Shown here: in pieces, positions 26,001 through 38,480 of the stretch
Layout of the letters: every line of letters begins with the position of its first letter
How positions within the stretch are numbered: the stretch's first letter is position 1
Source: Phorcus lineatus
Taxonomy: Eukaryota > Mollusca > Gastropoda > Trochida > Trochidae
Length of the DNA stretch: 64,000 nt
Reading direction: 5' to 3'
Assembly (NCBI GenBank): GCA_921293015.1
Contig: OV121086.1
Location: 41,991,402-42,055,401 of the forward strand
Position numbers and translations under genes: made by a program
The notes under the pieces: model-generated
The model's input: only the letters and a program-made list of their open reading frames with translations
Database searches by the model: none
What the model was told of the DNA's origin: nothing

Positions 26001-29000
26001 TTTTGCTCAATCGATAGAACACATTGTGATATACATTTGATGAAAGTTTCGTTGAGAAGTATGCATTTTTAAGAAAGTTATCGTGCTCGGTACAACAATA
26101 TGCATATTTTCGACTTAGTCTTTTTCCGCGATTTTGGTCAAAATCGTCTATTTGTAAGTGGTTAAGCTCGAATCTGGAGCCCAAACGAAAGATCGGACTG
26201 AAAATTTGTTTTGCTTAATCGATAGAACACATTGTGATGTACATTTGATGAAAGTTTCGTTGAGAAATATGCATTTTTAAGAAAGTTATCGTGCTCGGTA
26301 CAACAATATGCATATTTTCGACTTAGTCTTTTTCCGCGATTTTGGTCAAAATCGGCTATTTGTAAGTGGTTAAGCTCGAATCTGGAGCCCAAACGAAAAA
26401 TCCGACTGAAAATTTGTTTTGCTCAATCGATAGAACACATTGTGATATACATTTGATGAAAGTTTCGTTGAGAAGTATGCATTTTTAAGAAAGTTATCGT
26501 GCTCGGTACAACAATATGCATATTTTCGACTTAGTCTTTTTCCGCGATTTTGGTCAAAATCGGCTATTTGTAAGTGGTTAAGCTCGAATCTGGAGCCCAA
26601 ACGAAAAATCCGACTGAAAATTTGTTTTGCTCAATCGATAGAACACATTGTGATATACATTTGATGAAAGTTTCGTTGAGAAGTATGCATTTTTAAGAAA
26701 GTTATCGTGCTCGGTACAACAATATGCATATTTTCGACTTAGTCTTTTTCCGCGATTTTGATCAAAATCGGCTATTTGTAAGTGGTTAAGCTCGAATCTG
26801 GAGCCCAAACGAAAGATCCGACTGAAAATTTGTTTTGCTCAATCGATAGAACACATTGTGATGTACATTTGATGAAAGTTTGGTTTTGAAATATGCATTT
26901 TTAAGAAAGTTATCGTGCTCGGTACAACAATATGCATATTTTCGACTTAGTCTTTTTCCGCGATTTTGGTCAAAATCGGCTATTTGTAAGTGGTTAAGCT
27001 CGAATCTGGAGCCCAAACGAAAAATCCGACTGAAAATTTGTTTTGCTCAATCGATAGAACACATTGTGATATACATTTGATGAAAGTTTCGTTGAGAAGT
27101 ATGCATTTTTAAGAAAGTTATCGTGCTCGGTACAACAATATGCATATTTTCGACTTAGTCTTTTTCCGCGATTTTGGTCAAAATAGGCTATTTGTAAGTG
27201 GTTAAGCTCGAATCTGGAGCCCAAACGAAAAATCCGACTGAAAATTTGTTTTGCTCAATCGACAGAACACATTGTGATATACATTTGATGAAAGTTTCGT
27301 TGAGAAGTATGCATTTTTAAGAAAGTTATCGTGCTCGGTACAACAATATGCATATTTTCGACTTAGTCTTTTTCCGCGATTTTGGTCAAAATCGGCTATT
27401 TGTAAGTGGTTAAGCTCGAATCTGGAGCCCAAACGAAAAATCCGACTGAAAATTTGTTTTGCTCAATCGATAGAACACATTGTGATGTACATTTGATGAA
27501 AGTTTGGTTTTGAAATATGCATTTTTAAGAAAGTTATCGTGCTCGGTACAACAATATGCATATTTTCGACTTAGTCTTTTTCCGCGATTTTGGTCAAAAT
27601 CGGCTATTTGTAAGTGGTTAAGCTCGAATCTGGAGCCCAAACGAAAAATCCGACTGAAAATTTGTTTTGCTCAATCGATAGAACACATTGTGATATACAT
27701 TTGATGAAAGTTTCGTTGAGAAGTATGCATTTTTAAGAAAGTTATCGTGCTCGGTACAACAATATGCATATTTTCGACTTAGTCTTTTTCCGCGATTTTG
27801 GTCAAAATCGTCTATTTGTAAGTGGTTAAGCTCGAATCTGGAGCCCAAACGAAAGATCGGACTGAAAATTTGTTTTGCTTAATCGATAGAACACATTGTG
27901 ATGTACATTTGATGAAAGTTTCGTTGAGAAATATGCATTTTTAAGAAAGTTATCGTGCTCGGTACAACAATATGCATATTTTCGACTTAGTCTTTTTCCG
28001 CGATTTTGGTCAAAATCGGCTATTTGTAAGTGGTTAAGCTCGAATCTGGAGCCCAAACGAAAAATCCGACTGAAAATTTGTTTTGCTCAATCGATAGAAC
28101 ACATTGTGATATACATTTGATGAAAGTTTCGTTGAGAAGTATGCATTTTTAAGAAAGTTATCGTGCTCGGTACAACAATATGCATATTTTCGACTTAGTC
28201 TTTTTCCGCGATTTTGGTCAAAATCGGCTATTTGTAAGTGGTTAAGCTCGAATCTGGAGCCCAAACGAAAAATCCGACTGAAAATTTGTTTTGCTCAATC
28301 GATAGAACACATTGTGATATACATTTGATGAAAGTTTCGTTGAGAAGTATGCATTTTTAAGAAAGTTATCGTGCTCGGTACAACAATATGCATATTTTCG
28401 ACTTAGTCTTTTTCCGCGATTTTGATCAAAATCGGCTATTTGTTAGTGGTTAAGCTCGAATCTGGAGCCCAAACGAAAGATCCGACTGAAAATTTGTTTT
28501 GCTCAATCGATAGAACACATTGTGATGTACATTTGATGAAAGTTTGGTTTTGAAATATGCATTTTTAAGAAAGTTATCGTGCTCGGTACAACAATATGCA
28601 TATTTTCGACTTAGTCTTTTTCCGCGATTTTGGTCAAAATCGGCTCTTTGTAAGTGGTTAAGCTCGAATCTGGAGCCCAAACGAAAAATCCGACTGAAAA
28701 TTTGTTTTGCTCAATCGATAGAACACATTGTGATATACATTTGATGAAAGTTTCGTTGAGAAGTATGCATTTTTAAGAAAGTTATCGTGCTCGGTACAAC
28801 AATATGCATATTTTCGACTTAGTCTTTTTCCGCGATTTTGGTCAAAATCGTCTATTTGTAAGTGGTTAAGCTCGAATCTGGAGCCCAAACGAAAGATCGG
28901 ACTGAAAATTTGTTTTGCTTAATCGATAGAACACATTGTGATGTACATTTGATGAAAGTTTCGTTGAGAAATATGCATTTTTAAGAAAGTTATCGTGCTC

Positions 29001-30992
29001 GGTACAACAATATGCATATTTTCGACTTAGTCTTTTTCCGCGATTTTGGTCAAAATAGGCTATTTGTAAGTGGTTAAGCTCGAATCTGGAGCCCAAACGA
29101 AAAATCCGACTGAAAATTTGTTTTGCTCAATCGACAGAACACATTGTGATATACATTTGATGAAAGTTTCGTTGAGAAGTATGCATTTTTAAGAAAGTTA
29201 TCGTGCTCGGTACAACAATATGCATATTTTCGACTTAGTCTTTTTCCGCGATTTTGGTCAAAATCGGCTATTTGTAAGTGGTTAAGCTCGAATCTGGAGC
29301 CCAAACGAAAAATCCGACTGAAAATTTGTTTTGCTCAATCGATAGAACACATTGTGATATACATTTGATGAAAGTTTCGTTGAGAAGTATGCATTTTTAA
29401 GAAAGTTATCGTGCTCGGTACAACAATATGCATATTTTCGACTTAGTCTTTTTCCGCGATTTTGGTCAAAATCGTCTATTTGTAAGTGGTTAAGCTCGAA
29501 TCTGGAGCCCAAACGAAAGATCGGACTGAAAATTTGTTTTGCTTAATCGATAGAACACATTGTGATGTACATTTGATGAAAGTTTCGTTGAGAAATATGC
29601 ATTTTTAAGAAAGTTATCGTGCTCGGTACAACAATATGCATATTTTCGACTTAGTCTTTTTCCGCGATTTTGGTCAAAATAGGCTATTTGTAAGTGGTTA
29701 AGCTCGAATCTGGAACCCAAACGAAAAATCCGACTGAAAATTTGTTTTGCTCAATCGACAGAACACATTGTGATATACATTTGATGAAAGTTTCGTTGAG
29801 AAGTATGCATTTTTAAGAAAGTTATCGTGCTCGGTACAACAATATGCATATTTTCGACTTAGTCTTTTTCCGCGATTTTGGTCAAAATCGGCTATTTGTA
29901 AGTGGTTAAGCTCGAATCTGGAGCCCAAACGAAAAATCCGACTGAAAATTTGTTTTGCTCAATCGATAGAACACATTGTGATATACATTTGATGAAAGTT
30001 TCGTTGAGAAGTATGCATTTTTAAGAAAGTTATCGTGCTCGGTACAACAATATGCATATTTTCGACTTAGTCTTTTTCCGCGATTTTGATCAAAATCGGC
30101 TATTTGTAAGTGGTTAAGCTCGAATCTGGAGCCCAAACGAAAGATCCGACTGAAAATTTGTTTTGCTCAATCGATAGAACACATTGTGATGTACATTTGA
30201 TGAAAGTTTGGTTTTGAAATATGCATTTTTAAGAAAGTTATCGTGCTCGGTACAACAATATGCATATTTTCGACTTAGTCTTTTTCCGCGATTGTGGTCA
30301 AAATCGGCTATTTGTAAGTGGTTAAGCTCGAATCTGGAGCCCAAACGAAAAATCCGACTGAAAATTTGTTTTGCTCAATCGATAGAACACATTGTGATAT
30401 ACATTTGATGAAAGTTTCGTTGAGAAGTATGCATTTTTAAGAAAGTTATCGTGCTCGGTACAACAATATGCATATTTTCGACTTAGTCTTTTTCCGCGAT
30501 TTTGGTCAAAATCGTCTATTTGTAAGTGGTTAAGCTCGAATCTGGAGCCCAAACGAAAAATCCGACTGAAAATTTGTTTTGCTCAATCGATAGAACACAT
30601 TGTGATATACATTTGATGAAAGTTTCGTTGAGAAGTATGCATTTTTAAGAAAGTTATCGTGCTCGGTACAACAATATGCATATTTTCGACTTAGTCTTTT
30701 TCCGCGATTTTGATCAAAATCGGCTATTTGTAAGTGGTTAAGCTCGAATCTGGAGCCCAAACGAAAAATCCGACTGAAAATTTGTTTTGCTCAATCGATA
30801 GAACACATTGTGATATACATTTGATGAAAGTTTCGTTGAGAAGTATGCATTTTTAAGAAAGTTATCGTGCTCGGTACAACAATATGCATATTTTCGACTT
30901 AGTCTTTTTCCGCGATTTTGGTCAAAATCGGCTATTTGTAAGTGGTTAAGCTCGAATCTGGAGCCCAAACGAAAAATCCGACTGAAAATTTG
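26001..30992. repeat. Octamer-period alpha block rich in D, three diverged copies
   Basis: Monomers 126-149 fall into three octamers: B C D D K D D K, B C D D K B C D, and B C D D K B D D. Each begins with the pentamer B-C-D-D-K (1,040 bp). Linked private bases occur three times: A at site 145 (27,185; 29,057; 29,681) and C at site 15 of the next monomer (27,263; 29,135; 29,759). Other private changes are at 28,444 (TGTTAGTGG), 28,646 (GGCTCTTTG) and 30,294 (GATTGTGG). Confidence 0.86.
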
Positions 30993-31200
30993 TTTTGCTC
31001 AATCGATAGAACACATTGTGATGTACATTTGATGAAAGTTTGGTTTGGAAATATGCATTTTTAAGAAAGTTATCGTGCTCGGTATAACATAATGCATATT
31101 TTCGACTTAGTCTTTTTCCGCGATTTTGGTCAAAATCGGCTATTTGTAAGTGGTTAAGCTCGACTCTGGAGCCCAAACGAAAAATCCGACTGAAAATGTG
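30993..31200. repeat. First beta monomer, type V (monomer 150)
   Basis: Exemplar of V: GGTTTGGAAAT at 50-60, T93 (GGTATAAC), TA at 98-99, C172 (CGACTCTGG) and G206 (AAAATGTG). It is followed directly by type M. It marks the end of the pure alpha domain. Confidence 0.9.
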
Positions 31201-31408
31201 TTTTGCTCATTCAATAGAACACATTATGATGTACATTTAAAGAAAGTTTGGTTTGGAAATATGCAATTTTAAGAAAGTTATCGTGCTCGGTACAACATAA
31301 TGCATATTTTCGACTTAGTCTTTTTCCGCGATTTTGGTCAAAATCGGCTATTTGTAAGTGGTTAAGCTCGAATCTGGAGCCCAAACGAAAAATCCGACTG
31401 AAAATTTG
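31201..31408. repeat. Exemplar beta-M monomer (monomer 151)
   Basis: M has GCTCATTCAATAG (T10, A13), CATTATGAT (A26), ATTTAAAGAAAG (A39, A41) and ATGCAATTTT (A66). It therefore lacks the ATCGAT site and the left ATGCAT site that most other types have. Every M I located follows a monomer ending AAAATGTG, so the preceding monomer and M move as a unit. Confidence 0.9.
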
Positions 31409-33426
31409 TTTTGCTCCATCGATATAACACATTGTGATGTACATTTGATGAAAGTTTGGTTTTGAAATATGCATTTTTAAGAAAGTTATCGTGCTCGGTA
31501 CAACAATATGCATATTTTCGACTTAGTCTTTTTCCGCGATTTTGGTCAAAATCGGCTATTTGTAAGTGGTTAAGCTCGAATCTGGAGCCCAAACGAAAAA
31601 TCCGACTGAAAATGTGTTTTGCTCAATCGATAGAACACATTGTGATATACATTTGATGAAAGTTTCGTTGAGAAGTATGCATTTTTAAGAAAGTTATCGT
31701 GCTCGGTACAACAATATGCATATTTTCGACTTAGTCTTTTTCCGCGATTTTGGTCAAAATCGTCTATTTGTAAGTGGTTAAGCTCGAATCTGGAGCCCAA
31801 ACGAAAGATCGGACTGAAAATTTGTTTTGCTTAATCGATAGAACACATTGTGATGTACATTTGATGAAAGTTTCGTTGAGAAATATGCATTTTTAAGAAA
31901 GTTATCGTGCTCGGTACAACAATATGCATATTTTCGACTTAGTCTTTTTCCGCGATTTTGGTCAAAATCGGCTATTTGTAAGTGGTTAAGCTCGAATCTG
32001 GAGCCCAAACGAAAAATCCGACTGAAAATTTGTTTTGCTCAATCGATAGAACACATTGTGATGTACATTTGATGAAAGTTTCGTTGAGAAGTATGCATTT
32101 TTAAGAAAGTTATCGTGCTCGGTACAACAATATGCATATTTTCGACTTAGTCTTTTTCCGCGATTTTGGTCAAAATCGGCTATTTGTAAGTGGTTAAGCT
32201 CGAATCTGGAGCCCAAACGAAAAATCCGACTGAAAATTTGTTTTGCTCAATCGATAGAACACATTGTGATATACATTTGATGAAAGTTTCGTTGAGAAGT
32301 ATGCATTTTTAAGAAAGTTATCGTGCTCGGTACAACAATATGCATATTTTCGACTTAGTCTTTTTCCGCGATTTTGATCAAAATCGGCTATTTGTAAGTG
32401 GTTAAGCTCGAATCTGGAGCCCAAACGAAAGATCCGACTGAAAATTTGTTTTGCTCAATCGATAGAACACATTGTGATGTACATTTGATGAAAGTTTGGT
32501 TTTGAAATATGCATTTTTAAGAAAGTTATCGTGCTCGGTACAACAATATGCATATTTTCGACTTAGTCTTTTTCCGCGATTTTGGTCAAAATCGGCTATT
32601 TGTAAGTGGTTAAGCTCGAATCTGGAGCCCAAACGAAAAATCCGACTGAAAATTTGTTTTGCTCAATCGATAGAACACATTGTGATATACATTTGATGAA
32701 AGTTTCGTTGAGAAGTATGCATTTTTAAGAAAGTTATCGTGCTCGGTACAACAATATGCATATTTTCGACTTAGTCTTTTTCCGCGATTTTGGTCAAAAT
32801 CGTCTATTTGTAAGTGGTTAAGCTCGAATCTGGAGCCCAAACGAAAAATCCGACTGAAAATTTGTTTTGCTCAATCGATAGAACACATTGTGATATACAT
32901 TTGATGAAAGTTTCGTTGAGAAGTATGCATTTTTAAGAAAGTTATCGTGCTCGGTACAACAATATGCATATTTTCGACTTAGTCTTTTTCCGCGATTTTG
33001 ATCAAAATCGGCTATTTGTAAGTGGTTAAGCTCGAATCTGGAGCCCAAACGAAAGATCCGACTGAAAATTTGTTTTGCTCAATCGATAGAACACATTGTG
33101 ATGTACATTTGATGAAAGTTTGGTTTTGAAATATGCATTTTTAAGAAAGTTATCGTGCTCGGTACAACAATATGCATATTTTCGACTTAGTCTTTTTCCG
33201 CGATTTTGGTCAAAATCGGCTATTTGTAAGTGATTAAGCTCGAATCTGGAGCCCAAACGAAAAATCCGACTGAAAATTTGTTTTGCTCAATCGATAGAAC
33301 ACATTGTGATGTACATTTGATGAAAGTTTCGTTGAGAAGTATGCATTTTTAAGAAAGTTATCGTGCTCGGTACAACAATATGCATATTTTCGACTTAGTC
33401 TTTTTCCGCGATTTTGGTCAAAATCG
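31409..33426. repeat. Duplicated block F, left copy
   Basis: Order is chimera, B, C, C-like, D, K, B, D, K and most of a C-like monomer. The same order lies 24 monomers (4,992 bp) downstream at 36,401-38,418. The first monomer (31,409-31,616) has an N/E-type head (CCATCGATATAAC) joined to a K body. Its G206 at 31,614 differs from T in the right copy. Confidence 0.84.
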
Positions 33427-34736
33427 GCTATTTGTAAGTGGTTAAGCTCGAATCTGGAGCCCAAACGAAAAATCCGACTGAAAATTTGTTTTGCTCAATC
33501 GATAGAACACATTGTGATATACATTTGATGAAAGTTTCGTTGAGAAGTATGCATTTTTAAGAAAGTTATCGTGCTCGGTACAACAATATGCATATTTTCG
33601 ACTTAGTCTTTTTCCGCGATTTTGATCAAAATCGGCTATTTGTAAGTGGTTAAGCTCGAATCTGGAGCCCAAACGAAAGATCCGACTGAAAATTTGTTTT
33701 GCTCAATCGATAGAACACATTGTGATGTACATTTGATGAAAGTTTGGTTTTGAAATATGCATTTTTAAGAAAGTTATCGTGCTCGGTACAACAATATGCA
33801 TATTTTCGACTTAGTCTTTTTCCGCGATTTTGGTCAAAATCGGCTATTTGTAAGTGGTTAAGCTCGAATCTGGAGCCCAAACGAAAAATCCGACTGAAAA
33901 TTTGTTTTGCTCAATCGATAGAACACATTGTGATATACATTTGATGAAAGTTTCGTTGAGAAGTATGCATTTTTAAGAAAGTTATCGTGCTCGGTACAAC
34001 AATATGCATATTTTCGACTTAGTCTTTTTCCGCGATTTTGGTCAAAATCGTCTATTTGTAAGTGGTTAAGCTCGAATCTGGAGCCCAAACGAAAAATCCG
34101 ACTGAAAATTTGTTTTGCTCAATCGATAGAACACATTGTGATATACATTTGATGAAAGTTTCGTTGAGAAGTATGCATTTTTAAGAAAGTTATCGTGCTC
34201 GGTACAACAATATGCATATTTTCGACTTAGTCTTTTTCCGCGATTTTGATCAAAATCGGCTATTTGTAAGTGGTTAAGCTCGAATCTGGAGCCCAAACGA
34301 AAGATCCGACTGAAAATTTGTTTTGCTCAATCGATAGAACACATTGTGATGTACATTTGATGAAAGTTTGGTTTTGAAATATGCATTTTTAAGAAAGTTA
34401 TCGTGCTCGGTACAACAATATGCATATTTTCGACTTAGTCTTTTTCCGCGATTTTGGTCAAAATCGGCTATTTGTAAGTGATTAAGCTCGAATCTGGAGC
34501 CCAAACGAAAAATCCGACTGAAAATTTGTTTTGCTCAATCGATAGAACACATTGTGATATACATTTGATGAAAGTTTCGTTGAGAAGTATGCATTTTTAA
34601 GAAAGTTATCGTGCTCGGTACAACAATATGCATATTTTCGACTTAGTCTTTTTCCGCGATTTTGGTCAAAATCGGCTATTTGTAAGTGGTTAAGCTCGAA
34701 TCTGGAGCCCAAACGAAAAATCCGACTGAAAATTTG
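32241..34736. repeat. Hexamer higher-order repeat, two copies (1,248 bp each)
   Basis: Monomers 156-161 and 162-167 both follow D K B D K plus a final G59 monomer. The second K of each copy has A161. The final monomers differ at site 31 (G at 33,311 versus A at 34,559). No other difference is apparent by eye. Confidence 0.85.
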
Positions 34737-36400
34737 TTTTGCTCAATCGATAGAACACATTGTGATGTACATTTGATGAAAGTTTGGTTTGGAAATATGC
34801 ATTTTTAAGAAAGTTATCGTGCTCGGTATAACATAATGCATATTTTCGACTTAGTCTTTTTCCGCGATTTTGGTCAAAATCGGCTATTTGTAAGTGGTTA
34901 AGCTCGACTCTGGAGCCCAAACGAAAAATCCGACTGAAAATGTGTTTTGCTCATTCAATAGAACACATTATGATGTACATTTAAAGAAAGTTTGGTTTGG
35001 AAATATGCAATTTTAAGAAAGTTATCGTGCTCGGTACAACATAATGCATATTTTCGACTTAGTCTTTTTCCGCGATTTTGGTCAAAATCGGCTATTTGTA
35101 AGTGGTTAAGCTCGAATCTGGAGCCCAAACGAAAAATCCGACTGAAAATTTGTTTTGCTCCATCGATATAACACATTGTGATGTACATTTGATGAAAGTT
35201 TCGTTGAGAAGTATGCATTTTTAAGAAAGTTATCGTGCTCGGTACAACAATATGCATATTTTCGACTTAGTCTTTTTCCGCGATTTTGGTCAAAATCGGC
35301 TATTTGTAAGTGGTTAAGCTCGAATCTGGAGCCCAAACGAAAAATCCGACTGAAAATTTGTTTTGCTCAATCGATAGAACACATTGTGATGTACATTTGA
35401 TGAAAGTTTGGTTTGGAAATATGCATTTTTAAGAAAGTTATCGTGCTCGGTATAACATAATGCATATTTTCGACTTAGTCTTTTTCCGCGATTTTGGTCA
35501 AAATCGGCTATTTGTAAGTGGTTAAGCTCGACTCTGGAGCCCAAACGAAAAATCCGACTGAAAATGTGTTTTGCTCATTCAATAGAACACATTATGATGT
35601 ACATTTAAAGAAAGTTTGGTTTGGAAATATGCAATTTTAAGAAAGTTATCGTGCTCGGTACAACATAATGCATATTTTCGACTTAGTCTTTTTCCGCGAT
35701 TTTGGTCAAAATCGGCTATTTGTAAGTGGTTAAGCTCGAATCTGGAGCCCAAACGAAAAATCCGACTGAAAATTTGTTTTGCTCCATCGATATAACACAT
35801 TGTGATGTACATTTGATGAAAGTGTGGTTTGGAAATATGCATTTTTAAGAAAGTAATCGTGCTCGGTACAACATAATGCATATTTTCGACTTAGTCTTTT
35901 TCCGCGATTTTGGTCAAAATCGGCTATTTGTAAGTGGTTAAGCTCGAATCTGGAGCCCAAACGAAAAATCCGACTGAAAATTTGTTTTGCTCCATCGATA
36001 TAACACATTGTGATGTACATTTGATGAAAGTGTGGTTTGGAAATATGCATTTTTAAGAAAGTAATCGTGCTCGGTACAACATAATGCATATTTTCGACTT
36101 AGTCTTTTTCCGCGATTTTGGTCAAAATCGGCTATTTGTAAGTGGTTAAGCTCGAATCTGGAGCCCAAACGAAAAATCCGACTGAAAATTTGTTTTGCTC
36201 CATCGATATAACACATTGTGATGTACATTTGATGAAAGTGTGGTTTGGAAATATGCATTTTTAAGAAAGTAATCGTGCTCGGTACAACATAATGCATATT
36301 TTCGACTTAGTCTTTTTCCGCGATTTTGGTCAAAATCGGCTATTTGTAAGTGGTTAAGCTCGAATCTGGAGCCCAAACGAAAGATCCGACTGAAAATTTG
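34737..36400. repeat. Second beta island: V M chimera V M N N N
   Basis: Monomers 168-175. Monomer 170 (35,153-35,360) has an N/E-type head (C9, T17) joined to an alpha body with G59. Three consecutive N monomers (35,777-36,400) are indistinguishable at diagnostic sites apart from the last tail, indicating single-monomer amplification. Confidence 0.88.
35777..35984. repeat. Exemplar beta-N monomer (monomer 173)
   Basis: N carries GCTCCATCGATATAAC (C9, T17), AGTGTGG (G48), GTAATCG (A79) and TA at 98-99. C9 removes the usual stop in one minus-strand frame, which is why longer accidental frames (100-119 codons) cluster on this type. Confidence 0.9.
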
Positions 36401-38418
36401 TTTTGCTCCATCGATATAACACATTGTGATGTACATTTGATGAAAGTTTGGTTTTGAAATATGCATTTTTAAGAAAGTTATCGTGCTCGGTACAACAATA
36501 TGCATATTTTCGACTTAGTCTTTTTCCGCGATTTTGGTCAAAATCGGCTATTTGTAAGTGGTTAAGCTCGAATCTGGAGCCCAAACGAAAAATCCGACTG
36601 AAAATTTGTTTTGCTCAATCGATAGAACACATTGTGATATACATTTGATGAAAGTTTCGTTGAGAAGTATGCATTTTTAAGAAAGTTATCGTGCTCGGTA
36701 CAACAATATGCATATTTTCGACTTAGTCTTTTTCCGCGATTTTGGTCAAAATCGTCTATTTGTAAGTGGTTAAGCTCGAATCTGGAGCCCAAACGAAAGA
36801 TCGGACTGAAAATTTGTTTTGCTTAATCGATAGAACACATTGTGATGTACATTTGATGAAAGTTTCGTTGAGAAATATGCATTTTTAAGAAAGTTATCGT
36901 GCTCGGTACAACAATATGCATATTTTCGACTTAGTCTTTTTCCGCGATTTTGGTCAAAATCGGCTATTTGTAAGTGGTTAAGCTCGAATCTGGAGCCCAA
37001 ACGAAAAATCCGACTGAAAATTTGTTTTGCTCAATCGATAGAACACATTGTGATGTACATTTGATGAAAGTTTCGTTGAGAAGTATGCATTTTTAAGAAA
37101 GTTATCGTGCTCGGTACAACAATATGCATATTTTCGACTTAGTCTTTTTCCGCGATTTTGGTCAAAATCGGCTATTTGTAAGTGGTTAAGCTCGAATCTG
37201 GAGCCCAAACGAAAAATCCGACTGAAAATTTGTTTTGCTCAATCGATAGAACACATTGTGATATACATTTGATGAAAGTTTCGTTGAGAAGTATGCATTT
37301 TTAAGAAAGTTATCGTGCTCGGTACAACAATATGCATATTTTCGACTTAGTCTTTTTCCGCGATTTTGATCAAAATCGGCTATTTGTAAGTGGTTAAGCT
37401 CGAATCTGGAGCCCAAACGAAAGATCCGACTGAAAATTTGTTTTGCTCAATCGATAGAACACATTGTGATGTACATTTGATGAAAGTTTGGTTTTGAAAT
37501 ATGCATTTTTAAGAAAGTTATCGTGCTCGGTACAACAATATGCATATTTTCGACTTAGTCTTTTTCCGCGATTTTGGTCAAAATCGGCTATTTGTAAGTG
37601 GTTAAGCTCGAATCTGGAGCCCAAACGAAAAATCCGACTGAAAATTTGTTTTGCTCAATCGATAGAACACATTGTGATATACATTTGATGAAAGTTTCGT
37701 TGAGAAGTATGCATTTTTAAGAAAGTTATCGTGCTCGGTACAACAATATGCATATTTTCGACTTAGTCTTTTTCCGCGATTTTGGTCAAAATCGTCTATT
37801 TGTAAGTGGTTAAGCTCGAATCTGGAGCCCAAACGAAAAATCCGACTGAAAATTTGTTTTGCTCAATCGATAGAACACATTGTGATATACATTTGATGAA
37901 AGTTTCGTTGAGAAGTATGCATTTTTAAGAAAGTTATCGTGCTCGGTACAACAATATGCATATTTTCGACTTAGTCTTTTTCCGCGATTTTGATCAAAAT
38001 CGGCTATTTGTAAGTGGTTAAGCTCGAATCTGGAGCCCAAACGAAAGATCCGACTGAAAATTTGTTTTGCTCAATCGATAGAACACATTGTGATGTACAT
38101 TTGATGAAAGTTTGGTTTTGAAATATGCATTTTTAAGAAAGTTATCGTGCTCGGTACAACAATATGCATATTTTCGACTTAGTCTTTTTCCGCGATTTTG
38201 GTCAAAATCGGCTATTTGTAAGTGATTAAGCTCGAATCTGGAGCCCAAACGAAAAATCCGACTGAAAATTTGTTTTGCTCAATCGATAGAACACATTGTG
38301 ATGTACATTTGATGAAAGTTTCGTTGAGAAGTATGCATTTTTAAGAAAGTTATCGTGCTCGGTACAACAATATGCATATTTTCGACTTAGTCTTTTTCCG
38401 CGATTTTGGTCAAAATCG
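36401..38418. repeat. Duplicated block F, right copy
   Basis: Same monomer order as 31,409-33,426. It starts with the head-chimeric K monomer 176 and ends inside monomer 185, where T147 (38,419) replaces G and the similarity stops. Confidence 0.84.
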
Positions 38419-38480
38419 TCTATTTGTAAGTGGTTAAGCTCGAATCTGGAGCCCAAACGAAAAATCCGACTGAAAATTTG

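Larger units (their letters stand above)
1..30992. repeat. Alpha domain: 149 monomers, all alpha family
   Basis: Every monomer carries AT at sites 98-99 (ACAACAATATGC) and both ATGCAT sites. The types are B, C, K and D plus two Q monomers. The underlying order is the trimer B-C-K, but only short runs of it survive. The rest is rearranged by duplications and deletions of whole monomers, described block by block below. No beta monomer occurs before 30,993. Confidence 0.93.
30993..38480. repeat. Transition zone: beta islands inside alpha DNA
   Basis: Beta monomers first appear at 30,993 (V, then M). They recur as a cluster at 34,737-36,400, separated by alpha blocks. Alpha/beta chimeric monomers sit at island right edges (monomers 152, 170 and 176). 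The pattern suggests recombination between two formerly separate homogeneous arrays. Confidence 0.85.
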
